A DNA stretch of 17,061 nucleotides from JAVVEW01 sp032251045 (lineage in GTDB: Bacteria > Pseudomonadota > Gammaproteobacteria > Methylococcales > Methylomonadaceae), in contig JAVVEW010000053.1 of assembly GCA_032251045.1 (NCBI GenBank), positions 1 through 17,061 of the forward strand, read 5' to 3'. Below the pieces are notes generated by a model, which worked only from the letters and a program-made list of their open reading frames with translations, ran no database searches and was not told the DNA's origin. Position 1 is the stretch's first letter. Every line of letters starts with the position of its first letter. The translations under genes were made by a program, and so were the position numbers. This document shows, in pieces, positions 1-6,603 of this stretch.

Positions 1-73
1 CTACATAGTAATGCCCCTTCTCGCGAATCTCGCGGAAGGTGGCAATGCCGATGGGCAGTTTCTTGCGTTTCAT
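1..73 (-). CDS. AAA-ATPase/PD-(D/E)XK nuclease-like protein, N-terminal fragment
   Basis: Only the first 24 codons are in the window; the gene runs off the left edge. The start is the ATG at 73-71. The peptide begins MKRKKLPIGI and continues with TFREIRE...YYV. The pattern K-L-P-I-G-I-x-x-F-x-x-I-R-E-x-x-x-Y-Y-V is the characteristic beginning of the AAA-ATPase-like family (PF09820, usually followed by the DUF1703 nuclease-like domain). That family is common in bacteria, often in several copies, and its function is poorly known. I see no Shine-Dalgarno sequence upstream. The family call rests on this short segment alone; the Walker motifs lie outside the window. Confidence 0.65.
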   Translation of the reverse strand, partial: MKRKKLPIGIATFREIREKGHYYV

Positions 74-202
74 GGCCGAATCATAGCACAGGGATGGGCC
101 GGAGCGAGCTATCCTCAACCCCATTCAATCCCCCTTCACGCGCCAAATTTTTTAGCCTGATGCTGATGTGATGGGTGTGTGTCGGCGGTACTGAGATGGG
201 TT

Positions 203-211
203 TGTTATAAT
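203..211 (+). promoter_or_regulatory. Extended -10 promoter for the IMPase-family gene
   Basis: The sequence TGTTATAAT at 203-211 is a perfect TATAAT hexamer preceded by TG plus one base, the extended -10 arrangement. No good -35 hexamer lies 16-18 bp upstream. Transcription would start near 217-219, leaving a leader of about 16 nt before the ATG at 235. The -10 covers the upstream TTG at 211, which argues against that codon as the start. Confidence 0.5.
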
Positions 212-234
212 TGGTTCTTTTTCAGGATGGTGTT

Positions 235-1005
235 ATGTCCGATTCAATCAATGCGCAACATATCGAAGTAGTTATCCGGGAGGCGGGCCAGCTGGCGCTG
301 ACTGCCTTCAACGATCTGGCGCATGTCGAGGTTAAAACCAAAAAAGCGCGCGATTATGTGACAGAAACGGATGTCGCGGTGGAAAAGCTGCTGAAACAGC
401 GCTTGACCGCATTGGCGCCGGACTTGGGTTTTTGGGGCGAGGAAAGTGGCCAGAGTGCCGATCAAACCCGCCGTTGGATTGTAGACCCTATCGATGGCAC
501 GCATTCCTTTGCCAAGGGGCAGTATTTCTGGGGCATCAGTGTGGCGTTGGAAATGAACGGTGCGTTAACATTTGGCGCGGTGTATGCGCCAGCGCTGGAT
601 GATTACTATCAGGCGGAGCTTGGTCAGGGCGCGACTAAGAATGGCCGTCCGATTCGGGTATCCGATGAGGATGACCTGGATAACAGCATGATCGCGACCG
701 GCTTCGCGTGTATTCGGGACTATCTGGAAAATAACAATCTGGCGCGCTTCAGTCGCATCGCTGCAAAAACCAGTGGCCAGCGTCGGTTTGGTTCGGCAGC
801 GTTGGATTTGTGTTTAGTGGCTGATGGCCAGGTAGATGCCTGGTGGGAGCAGGCGTTGAATTTATACGATGTTGCCGCAGGCGCCTTGATTGCTCAGGAG
901 GCCGGTGGCACGGTGACTGATTTTGCCGGTCATCCTGGCGTTTTTCCCGATAATATCTTGGCCACCAATGGCCGTTTGCTGGCGGCTTTGTTGCCATTGA
1001 TGTAA
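235..1005 (+). CDS. Inositol monophosphatase family phosphatase
   Basis: A 256-residue protein of the Mg-dependent, Li-sensitive phosphatase family (IMPase/SuhB/HisN/CysQ-like), probably cytosolic. Visible metal-site motifs are GEESG at about residues 68-72, DPIDGT at 84-89, and YDVAAG at 211-216, equivalent to the usual W-D-x-A-A-G. The length is normal for the family. I chose the ATG at 235 because AGGA lies 7 nt upstream and because a TTG at 211 in the same frame sits inside the -10 hexamer. The substrate cannot be decided from sequence: inositol phosphate, histidinol phosphate and 3',5'-bisphosphonucleotide are all used in this family. The gene is convergent with rpe and appears to be transcribed alone. 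Confidence 0.88.
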   Translation: MSDSINAQHIEVVIREAGQLALTAFNDLAHVEVKTKKARDYVTETDVAVEKLLKQRLTALAPDLGFWGEESGQSADQTRRWIVDPIDGTHSFAKGQYFWGISVALEMNGALTFGAVYAPALDDYYQAELGQGATKNGRPIRVSDEDDLDNSMIATGFACIRDYLENNNLARFSRIAAKTSGQRRFGSAALDLCLVADGQVDAWWEQALNLYDVAAGALIAQEAGGTVTDFAGHPGVFPDNILATNGRLLAALLPLM

Positions 1006-1036
1006 ACCGGCCACGGCAAAGTGCGGTGACCGGTTT
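1004..1036. terminator. Hairpin between convergent genes
   Basis: An 11-bp stem with one bulged A: AAACCGGCCAC (1004-1014) pairs with GGTG plus CCGGTTT (1025-1036), with a 10-nt loop. It begins within the stop codon of the phosphatase gene and lies 13 nt beyond the rpe stop. Neither strand has a good T-tract after the stem. It may act as a two-way transcription barrier or mRNA 3' end, but it is not a canonical intrinsic terminator. Confidence 0.45.
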
Positions 1037-1048
1037 GCCCTAAAAGAT

Positions 1049-1717
1049 TCAGGCTTTGGCGATTTCGTCACGCATTTGATCGATAATGGCTTTGTAATCG
1101 GGTTTGCCGAAAATCGCCGAACCGGCGACAAAAGTGTCGGCGCCTGCGGCCTTGATATCACGGATATTGTCGATTTTAACGCCACCGTCGATTTCCAGGC
1201 GAATATCATAACCTGAGGCATCGATACGCTTTCTGACTTCGCGCAGCTTATCCAGTGAAGAAGGTATGAACGACTGGCCACCAAAGCCGGGGTTGACGGA
1301 CATCAACAAAATCATGTCCAGCTTGTCCATGACATGATCGAGATAATGCAGTGGTGTGCCGGGGTTGAATACCAGGCCGGCCTTGCAGCCCAGATCGCGG
1401 ATCATTTGCAAGCTGCGATCGATATGCACTGAAGCTTCCGGGTGGAAAGTAATATAGCTGGCGCCGGCTTTGGCAAAATCAGGGATGATGCGATCAACAG
1501 GCTCGATCATCAAATGCACGTCAATCGGCGCGGTGACGCCATGTTTACGCAGCGCCTCGCACACCAAGGGGCCAATGGTCAGGTTGGGTACGAAATGGTT
1601 GTCCATGACATCGAAATGCACAACATCGGCACCTGCTTTGAGAACGTTATCGACTTCCTCGCCCAAGCGTGCGAAATCCGCCGAAAGAATGGAAGGAGCA
1701 ATCCAGTTTTCTGCCAT
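1049..1717 (-). CDS. rpe: Ribulose-phosphate 3-epimerase
   Basis: Interconverts ribulose 5-phosphate and xylulose 5-phosphate in the pentose phosphate pathway (and in the ribulose-monophosphate or Calvin cycle where present). The 222-residue TIM-barrel protein begins MAENWIAPSILSADF, typical of Rpe. Visible active-site elements are H34 and D36 in VHFDVMDN, H68 in DVHLM, the MSVNPGFGGQ phosphate loop at about 139-148, and D177 in EIDGG. The four residues H34, D36, H68 and D177 match the metal ligands, with D36 and D177 the catalytic acid/base pair. I preferred the ATG at 1717 over an in-frame TTG at 1723 because the GAGG ribosome-binding site would be only about 3-4 nt from the TTG. The gene is divergent from the thioredoxin-fold/zwf pair. 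Confidence 0.96.
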   Translation of the reverse strand: MAENWIAPSILSADFARLGEEVDNVLKAGADVVHFDVMDNHFVPNLTIGPLVCEALRKHGVTAPIDVHLMIEPVDRIIPDFAKAGASYITFHPEASVHIDRSLQMIRDLGCKAGLVFNPGTPLHYLDHVMDKLDMILLMSVNPGFGGQSFIPSSLDKLREVRKRIDASGYDIRLEIDGGVKIDNIRDIKAAGADTFVAGSAIFGKPDYKAIIDQMRDEIAKA

Positions 1718-1749
1718 TTGCAAAATCCTCGTGGTTTAATAAAAAGCTC

Positions 1750-1755
1750 ATTATA
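1750..1755 (-). promoter_or_regulatory. -10 element for rpe
   Basis: Read on the minus strand this is a perfect TATAAT, 32 nt before the rpe ATG. The hexamer 17 bp further upstream (TCGGAA) is a poor -35. The position in the 113-bp divergent intergenic region fits a promoter for rpe. The assignment rests on the -10 alone. Confidence 0.45.
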
Positions 1756-1830
1756 ACGATTTTGTCGGTCAGTTCCGATTTTTGACCCCTATCCGTTTTT
1801 CTTTCCAACCTTAATACACAGGAGCTTATC

Positions 1831-2403
1831 ATGGCGGCAACCGAATCTACCATGTTGCCCTTGGCAACGCCTGCGCCAGACTTTACCCTGCCTGACACAA
1901 TGAGCGGTCAAAGCCGCTCGTTGGCCGAGTTGGCCGGGAGCGAAGGTACGTTAATCGCATTTATCTGTAATCACTGCCCGTTCGTGCTGCATGTCAAGGA
2001 TCAACTGATCGCCTTGGCCAACGATTATCGTGACCGGGGCATTGGTTTTATCGCCATCAGCAGCAACAGCATCGAGACACACCCTCAGGATGGCCCCGAG
2101 CACATGCGTGCATTGATGCAGGACTGGGGACAGCCATTCGATGCTTATTTATACGATGCCAGCCAGGCCATCGCCAAAGCTTATCAGGCTGCCTGTACAC
2201 CAGATTTTTATCTGTTCAATGCCGACCTGAAGCTGGTGTACCGGGGGCGGCTGGATAACGCTCGTCCAGGTAACGAGGTGCCGTTGACTGGTGCCGATTT
2301 ACGTGACTCACTGGAGGCATTGCTGGCAGGTGAGGCGCCACTGGCCGAGCAATATCCAAGCCTTGGCTGCAATATCAAATGGAAACCTACCGTTACTTCA
2401 TAA
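1831..2403 (+). CDS. Thioredoxin-fold protein (AhpC/TSA-like, CxxC)
   Basis: A 190-residue thioredoxin-superfamily protein of the peroxiredoxin-like group often annotated simply as thioredoxin family protein. It has APDFTLPD at about residues 15-22, a C47-N-H-C50-P redox motif in place of the thioredoxin WCGPC, a cis-proline segment ACTPDFYLF at 121-129, and PSLGCNIKW near the C-terminus, which is typical of this group. No signal peptide is visible, so it is probably cytosolic. AGGAG lies 6 nt before the ATG. The zwf start follows 12 nt after the stop, so the two genes are probably co-transcribed. The redox partner and substrate are unknown. Confidence 0.85.
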   Translation: MAATESTMLPLATPAPDFTLPDTMSGQSRSLAELAGSEGTLIAFICNHCPFVLHVKDQLIALANDYRDRGIGFIAISSNSIETHPQDGPEHMRALMQDWGQPFDAYLYDASQAIAKAYQAACTPDFYLFNADLKLVYRGRLDNARPGNEVPLTGADLRDSLEALLAGEAPLAEQYPSLGCNIKWKPTVTS

Positions 2404-2415
2404 CTTTGAGTTGAT

Positions 2416-3885
2416 ATGTCCGACTATTTATACCACCAACCTACCGACTTGATCATCTACGGTGCGCTGGGTGATTTATGTACCCGAAAGCTTATTTTAT
2501 CGCTGTATCGCCTGGATAAATCGGCACTGTTGTCGCCCGATACTCGAATTATCGGCGTTGATTTGCATGAAAAAACCCATGAGAAATTCGTTGCCGTGGT
2601 GCGCGCCAGTCTGGATCAGTTTCTGGGTGAGCCGCTGGACGATGGCGTGTGGCAGCGTTATCGCAAGCGTTTTTTGTATTGCCAGATTGATTTGACCGAG
2701 ATGGGGCAATATGCACGTCTGAAAGAACTCACCGATGGCACAGAGCGCACCTTGATCAATTATTTCTCAGTGTCGCCAGTGTTGTTCGCCCATATCTGTG
2801 AAGGCTTGAAGCATTCGGGCATTCTGACCGAGACGGCGCGCATGGTGATGGAAAAACCCATTGGTCATGATCTGGCATCATCGAAGGTTATCAATGATGC
2901 TGTTGAATCGGCGTTTCTGCCGCATCAGGTGTTTCGGATCGACCATTACCTGGGCAAGGAAACGGTGCTGAATTTATTGGCATTGCGTTTTGCCAATTCC
3001 ATTTTCACTACTAACTGGAATCATAACACCATCGATCATATTCAAATCACCGTGGGCGAGGAAGTCGGTATCGAAGGACGTTGGGATTATTTCGATAAAA
3101 CCGGCCAGTTGCGCGATATGGTGCAAAATCACCTGTTACAGATTCTCACCTTTATCGCCATGGAGCCACCTGCCAACTTGCAGGCTGACAGCATTCATGC
3201 CGAGAAAATAAAGGTTCTGAAGGCGCTGCGGCCGATCACCCGCGACAGTGTTGAACATAAAACCGTGCGTGGCCGTTATGGTGAGGGCTATATACAGGGG
3301 CGGCAAGTCCCCGGCTATCTGGATGAAAAAGGCGCCAATCTGGATAGTGATACGGAAAGTTTTGTCGCGGTCAGGGTGGATATCGACAACTGGCGCTGGG
3401 CCGGCGTACCGTTTTATCTGCGCACGGGCAAGCGTATGCATCATAAGCGTACCGAAATCGTGGTGTATTTCAAACAACTGCCACATAACGTGTTCAGTGA
3501 CGATTTTCAGGGCTTACCGCCGAATAAGCTGATTATTCATTTGCAACCGAAAGAAGGTGTGGAAATTGAAATTCTCAACAAGATTCCAGGTATCGGTGGC
3601 GCCATTAAACTGCAGAAAACCCGGCTGGATCTGAGTTTTTCCGAAGCGTTCAAGCGTCAGCCGGTTTATGGTGGCTATGAGCGTTTGATTCTGGAAGCGT
3701 TGCGCGGCGACCCCACGTTATTTCTCAGTCGTGAGGAAATTGAGCAGGCTTGGGTGTGGATTGATTCCATACAACAGGCCTGGCGTGATAACCGGAGCGA
3801 AATCAAAACCTACCCGGCAGGTAGTTGGGGGCCTGTGGCTTCGGTTGCCTTGATGGCGCGTGATGGTCGTACCTGGGAAGAGTAG
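2416..3885 (+). CDS. zwf: Glucose-6-phosphate 1-dehydrogenase
   Basis: Oxidises glucose 6-phosphate to 6-phosphogluconolactone with NAD(P)+, the entry step of the oxidative pentose phosphate and Entner-Doudoroff routes. The protein has 489 residues, normal for bacterial Zwf. The N-terminal Rossmann domain has the nucleotide loop GALGDLCTRKL at 16-26. EKPIGHDL follows at 146-153, and the substrate signature RIDHYLGKE is at 174-182, with H177 in the G6P-binding position. The catalytic histidine is H239 in RDMVQNHLLQ. The ribosome-binding site is weak (GAG 5 nt before the ATG). No 6-phosphogluconolactonase or gnd gene follows. The gene probably forms an operon with the upstream thioredoxin-fold gene. 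Confidence 0.97.
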   Translation: MSDYLYHQPTDLIIYGALGDLCTRKLILSLYRLDKSALLSPDTRIIGVDLHEKTHEKFVAVVRASLDQFLGEPLDDGVWQRYRKRFLYCQIDLTEMGQYARLKELTDGTERTLINYFSVSPVLFAHICEGLKHSGILTETARMVMEKPIGHDLASSKVINDAVESAFLPHQVFRIDHYLGKETVLNLLALRFANSIFTTNWNHNTIDHIQITVGEEVGIEGRWDYFDKTGQLRDMVQNHLLQILTFIAMEPPANLQADSIHAEKIKVLKALRPITRDSVEHKTVRGRYGEGYIQGRQVPGYLDEKGANLDSDTESFVAVRVDIDNWRWAGVPFYLRTGKRMHHKRTEIVVYFKQLPHNVFSDDFQGLPPNKLIIHLQPKEGVEIEILNKIPGIGGAIKLQKTRLDLSFSEAFKRQPVYGGYERLILEALRGDPTLFLSREEIEQAWVWIDSIQQAWRDNRSEIKTYPAGSWGPVASVALMARDGRTWEE

Positions 3886-3928
3886 GCGCTGGTTTTATGT
3901 CAGCCGTGCCGATGACAGATCGGTTGTG

Positions 3929-3977
3929 GCCTGCCTGCCAGGCAGCAGGCAAAAAAAGGAGGCGTAAACGCCTCCTT
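3929..3977. terminator. Tandem hairpins downstream of zwf
   Basis: Two stem-loops stand side by side. The first is GCCTGC (3929-3934), bulged C, TGC, loop CAG, GCA, GCAGGC (3945-3950). The second is a perfect 9-bp stem, AAGGAGGCG (3956-3964) with CGCCTCCTT (3969-3977) and loop TAAA. Seven A residues (3951-3957) lie between them. Read on the minus strand, the second hairpin is followed by a T-run and is a canonical intrinsic terminator. On the plus strand, the direction of zwf, it is followed only by TT and then GAAGG. It probably ends zwf transcription, but its best orientation is leftward. Confidence 0.65.
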
Positions 3978-4271
3978 GAAGGTACAACAACCATAACGAG
4001 TATCAGGGGAAGTAGACCGAAAAAAGTCACGACTGTAACAGGACTTCTCAAGGTACCACGGATGATTTAATGCACAGCTTGTGCCAAAATAAAAAGTTCT
4101 TAAATAACAAAAGCTTGCTTATTTTCTGATCGCCATCATAAATAAACATTGTTATTTAACATAATTGAAAATGCCGAGCCTGTGATTGTTACCCGCTTAT
4201 TTTTTATAAAGCATTGAAAAAATAGTAATAATCTTTTTCTAAAAACAAAAAAACTATGTTATTTAACGTCC
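3978..4271. other. Long AT-rich non-coding region upstream of cmoM
   Basis: Together with the hairpins this makes a 386-bp gap between zwf and cmoM, the longest non-coding stretch in the window. From about 4080 the sequence is very rich in A and T, unlike the flanking genes. I find no credible ORF on either strand and no convincing -35/-10 pair with good spacing. Isolated -10-like hexamers occur (CATAAT at 4160-4165, TATAAA at 4205-4210). Three copies of a TGTTATTTAA-type motif are present and listed separately. The region presumably holds the cmoM-alr promoter and its control sites. Confidence 0.6.
4100..4267. repeat. Three copies of a near-palindromic TGTTATTTAA motif
   Basis: TGTTATTTAAC occurs exactly at 4150-4160 and 4257-4267 in direct orientation, 107 bp apart. 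The same 10-mer is inverted at 4100-4109 (TTAAATAACA on the plus strand). The core GTTATTTAAC is nearly its own reverse complement, with GTTA and TAAC half-sites around TT. The last copy ends 4 nt before the cmoM ATG. Such spacing would suit a regulator-binding site, but the region is AT-rich and no regulator is identified. Confidence 0.45.
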
Positions 4272-5048
4272 ATGCGCGCCGATAGAAACTTTGACAATTT
4301 GGCGCAGCGCTTCCAAGCTAGAATATACGACGGCTTCAAAGGCCAATGGCGGCTGCATTTACTTAAACAGGATTTGGCGGAGATTGCGCAAGGCTCGCCA
4401 GAGACGGTGCTGGATGTGGGCTGTGGAGCTGGGTATATGGCGTTGTGGCTGGCCGAGCACGGCCATCAACTGACGTTAAGCGATATTTCCAAACGCCAAC
4501 TCAAGGCGGCGCGCAGCGTGTTTAAGGATGCAGGACAAACCGCCGATTTCATGCAAATGCCGGTGCAGGCCTGGCCAGGACGGATGGCTGGGTTTAAGTT
4601 GGTAATGGTTCATGCGTTGTTGGAATGGCTGGCCGAGCCAGAGACGGTGCTGACCGAGCTGTTGGCAGGGCTTAAGCCTGGCGCCTGGTTGTCGCTGCTG
4701 TTTTATAATCGCAACGCCATGGTGTTTTGCAATGCCCTGCGCGGCGGCTGGCGGCTGAAGCCGTTATTGACCGATCGCTACCTGGGGGTCGGGCACCGGT
4801 TGACGCCGCCTAATCCTTTATTTCCTCATTGTGTCGAACAATTGTTGATCGACCAGGGCCTGGTGGTGCATCGCTATACCGGCATTCGCGTGTTTCATGA
4901 TTACCTTTCAGCCAAAGTCCGCGCCGAGACCGATTGCGATGAATTGCAAAGTCTGGAACAACACTACTGCCGCCAGCCTGATTTTCGTGGCATGGGTCGG
5001 TATGTACATTTGCTGGCGCAAAAGCCCGTTGTTTTTGCCAGCGTTTAG
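4272..5048 (+). CDS. cmoM: tRNA 5-carboxymethoxyuridine methyltransferase
   Basis: A 258-residue class I SAM-dependent methyltransferase. CmoM (formerly SmtA) methylates cmo5U34 of certain tRNAs to the methyl ester mcmo5U, at the wobble position. The sequence follows E. coli CmoM throughout: DRNFDN at 4-9, the SAM motif LDVGCGAG at 47-54, an acidic SD at 70-71 ending the next strand, VHALLEWL at 113-120, LFYN at 143-146, RVFHDYL at 206-212 and GRYVHLLAQKP at 242-252. The ATG matches the family start, but no Shine-Dalgarno sequence precedes it; the bases before it belong to a TGTTATTTAAC repeat. It is first in an apparent operon with the peptidase, ubiX, dnaB and alr. A 16-bp exact in-frame repeat lies inside the gene. 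Confidence 0.9.
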   Translation: MRADRNFDNLAQRFQARIYDGFKGQWRLHLLKQDLAEIAQGSPETVLDVGCGAGYMALWLAEHGHQLTLSDISKRQLKAARSVFKDAGQTADFMQMPVQAWPGRMAGFKLVMVHALLEWLAEPETVLTELLAGLKPGAWLSLLFYNRNAMVFCNALRGGWRLKPLLTDRYLGVGHRLTPPNPLFPHCVEQLLIDQGLVVHRYTGIRVFHDYLSAKVRAETDCDELQSLEQHYCRQPDFRGMGRYVHLLAQKPVVFASV

Positions 5049-5084
5049 GCGCTGAACCGATCAACCAACCTTTAATTCAATATC

Positions 5085-6038
5085 ATGACCGAGCTTTATC
5101 CCGAAATCGAACCTTTTGTCAGCCAGTGGCTGGATGTTGGTGATGGCCATCAGCTTTATGTTGAGCAATGCGGTAACCCTGATGGTATTCCGGTTTTGTT
5201 TCTGCACGGTGGTCCGTGTTCAGGAGCAAAGCCCAAGCATCGCCGTTTTTTCGATGCCAGCCGCTATCATGCGGTGTTATTTGACCAGCGCGGCTGTGGC
5301 CGCTCGCAACCGTTTGGCCGTATCACGCATAATACCAGTCAACATTTGGTCGTCGATATAGAGACAATCCGTAAGCGGCTGGGTATTGACCGCTGGTTAT
5401 TATTCGGTGGCTCCTGGGGGGCGACACTGGCTTTGCTGTATGCGCAAAACTATCCGCAGCAGGTTTCCGGCATGATTCTGCGTGGCAGTTTTCTGGCACG
5501 CCGTCAGGATTTGGCCTGGTTTACCGACGTGGGCGTAAACCGCATTTATCCAGAATGCTGGCAAGCATTGTGTGATGCCATGGTAGGCGACCGCACTGAT
5601 TTGATCGGGGCTTTGTGGCAGACCGTGAACGGTACCGACAGCGCTAAAGCATTAACCGCGGCTCGCGCCTGGGCTATGTGGGGTGCACAAACCGCATTGG
5701 GGCATGCTTTTTCCAAGGAGATGTGCGATTTTTCCGATGACGCCTGGTTGCTTAGCCAGACTTTAATGGAACTGCATTACGCACGTCATCGTTACTTTTT
5801 GCGCGATAACCAGTTGTTAGAAGATTGTTACCGATTGCAGCATATACCGGTGACTTTACTGCATGGTCGAATGGACTTGGTGTGTCCGGTGGAAGCGGCT
5901 TGGGTCTTGCAACAGGCGCTGCCCAAAGCGCGGCTGAATATCATTCCCGAGGCCGGGCATATTTCCGAACACCCGGCTTTGACAGCGGCACTGGTGGCAG
6001 CAGCCGACACCTTTGCCAGGGAGCTGGCAGATGGCTGA
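5085..6038 (+). CDS. pip: Proline iminopeptidase-like alpha/beta hydrolase
   Basis: A 317-residue alpha/beta hydrolase of peptidase family S33, which removes N-terminal proline from peptides in the cytosol. Visible elements are the HGGP oxyanion-hole motif at 41-44, DQRGCGRS at 67-74, the nucleophile elbow GGSWG with S110, D264 in GRMDLVCP and H292 in EAGH, giving a Ser-Asp-His triad. The cap segment GGSWGATLALLYAQ onward and the WARAW-like AARAWAMWG at 192-200 are typical of proline iminopeptidases. The motif usually written HGGPGSGC reads HGGPCSGA here, an oddity next to the active site. The gene follows cmoM by 36 bp without a terminator and overlaps ubiX by 8 nt. Substrate specificity is inferred from the family. 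Confidence 0.88.
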   Translation: MTELYPEIEPFVSQWLDVGDGHQLYVEQCGNPDGIPVLFLHGGPCSGAKPKHRRFFDASRYHAVLFDQRGCGRSQPFGRITHNTSQHLVVDIETIRKRLGIDRWLLFGGSWGATLALLYAQNYPQQVSGMILRGSFLARRQDLAWFTDVGVNRIYPECWQALCDAMVGDRTDLIGALWQTVNGTDSAKALTAARAWAMWGAQTALGHAFSKEMCDFSDDAWLLSQTLMELHYARHRYFLRDNQLLEDCYRLQHIPVTLLHGRMDLVCPVEAAWVLQQALPKARLNIIPEAGHISEHPALTAALVAAADTFARELADG

Positions 6039-6603
6039 TAAAAGACTGGTTATCGGTATAACCGGTGCCACCGGCGCGGTGTATGGCGTTCGGCTATTGC
6101 AGGTATTGGCGGAACAACCGGAATGGGAAACGCATCTGGTGGTGTCATCAGCCGGCTTTGTTAACCTTAAACACGAGCTGTCGTTAAGCCGTGCTCAAGT
6201 TCATGCCCTGGCCGACCGACACTACCATAATCAGGACATTGCCGCAGCCATCGCCAGTGGCGGCTTTGCCACCGAAGGCATGATTATTGCCCCGTGCTCC
6301 ATGAAAACGCTGGCGGCGGTGGGGCATGGCTTTGGCGATAATCTGATTGCCCGTGCCGCTGATGTCAGCCTGAAAGAACGTCGGCGTTTGCTGATTATGC
6401 CTAGAGAAACCCCGCTGAATCTCGCCCATATCCGCAACATGGCCGCTGTTACCGAAATGGGCGGCATTATTTACCCGCCGATGCCAGCGTTTTATCAAAA
6501 AACCAACTCGGTACAAGCCATGGTCGATGATGCCGTAGGGCGCATTTTGGCCATGTTTGGTGTGACCACACAAGGTTTGTACACACCCTGGGAGGGTTTG
6601 TGA
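6031..6603 (+). CDS. ubiX: Flavin prenyltransferase UbiX
   Basis: Joins dimethylallyl phosphate to FMN to make prenyl-FMN, the cofactor of the UbiD decarboxylase in ubiquinone synthesis. The 190-residue flavoprotein has GITGATGAVYG at 9-19, VVSSAG at 37-42, APCSMKTLA at 87-95 and RETPLNLAHIRNM at 125-137, all matching UbiX; the glycine-rich loop and the PCS-K-T-L segment line the FMN site. I chose the ATG at 6031, which has AGGGAG 7 nt upstream and overlaps the end of the peptidase gene by 8 nt. An in-frame TTG at 6013 is less likely. The stop shares one base with the dnaB start (TGATG). No ubiD is in the window. Confidence 0.95.
   Translation: MADKRLVIGITGATGAVYGVRLLQVLAEQPEWETHLVVSSAGFVNLKHELSLSRAQVHALADRHYHNQDIAAAIASGGFATEGMIIAPCSMKTLAAVGHGFGDNLIARAADVSLKERRRLLIMPRETPLNLAHIRNMAAVTEMGGIIYPPMPAFYQKTNSVQAMVDDAVGRILAMFGVTTQGLYTPWEGL

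Noticed and set aside
80..85. TATGAT on the minus strand just before the partial AAA-ATPase gene
   Set aside because: It would place the transcript start at the ATG (leaderless), which is tempting because no ribosome-binding site is seen, but there is no -35 and the hexamer is only one element.
862..1284. 140-codon minus-strand frame across the IMPase/rpe junction
   Set aside because: It overlaps two clear genes in other frames and matches no family I recognise.
1782..1787. TTGACC as a -35 for the thioredoxin-fold gene
   Set aside because: No -10-like hexamer lies 16-18 bp downstream; the nearest AT-rich candidate is about 23 bp away.
3803..4051. 82-codon minus-strand frame after zwf
   Set aside because: It starts with TTG, runs through the tandem hairpins and into antisense zwf, and has no plausible ribosome-binding site; a gene reading through its own terminator is unlikely.
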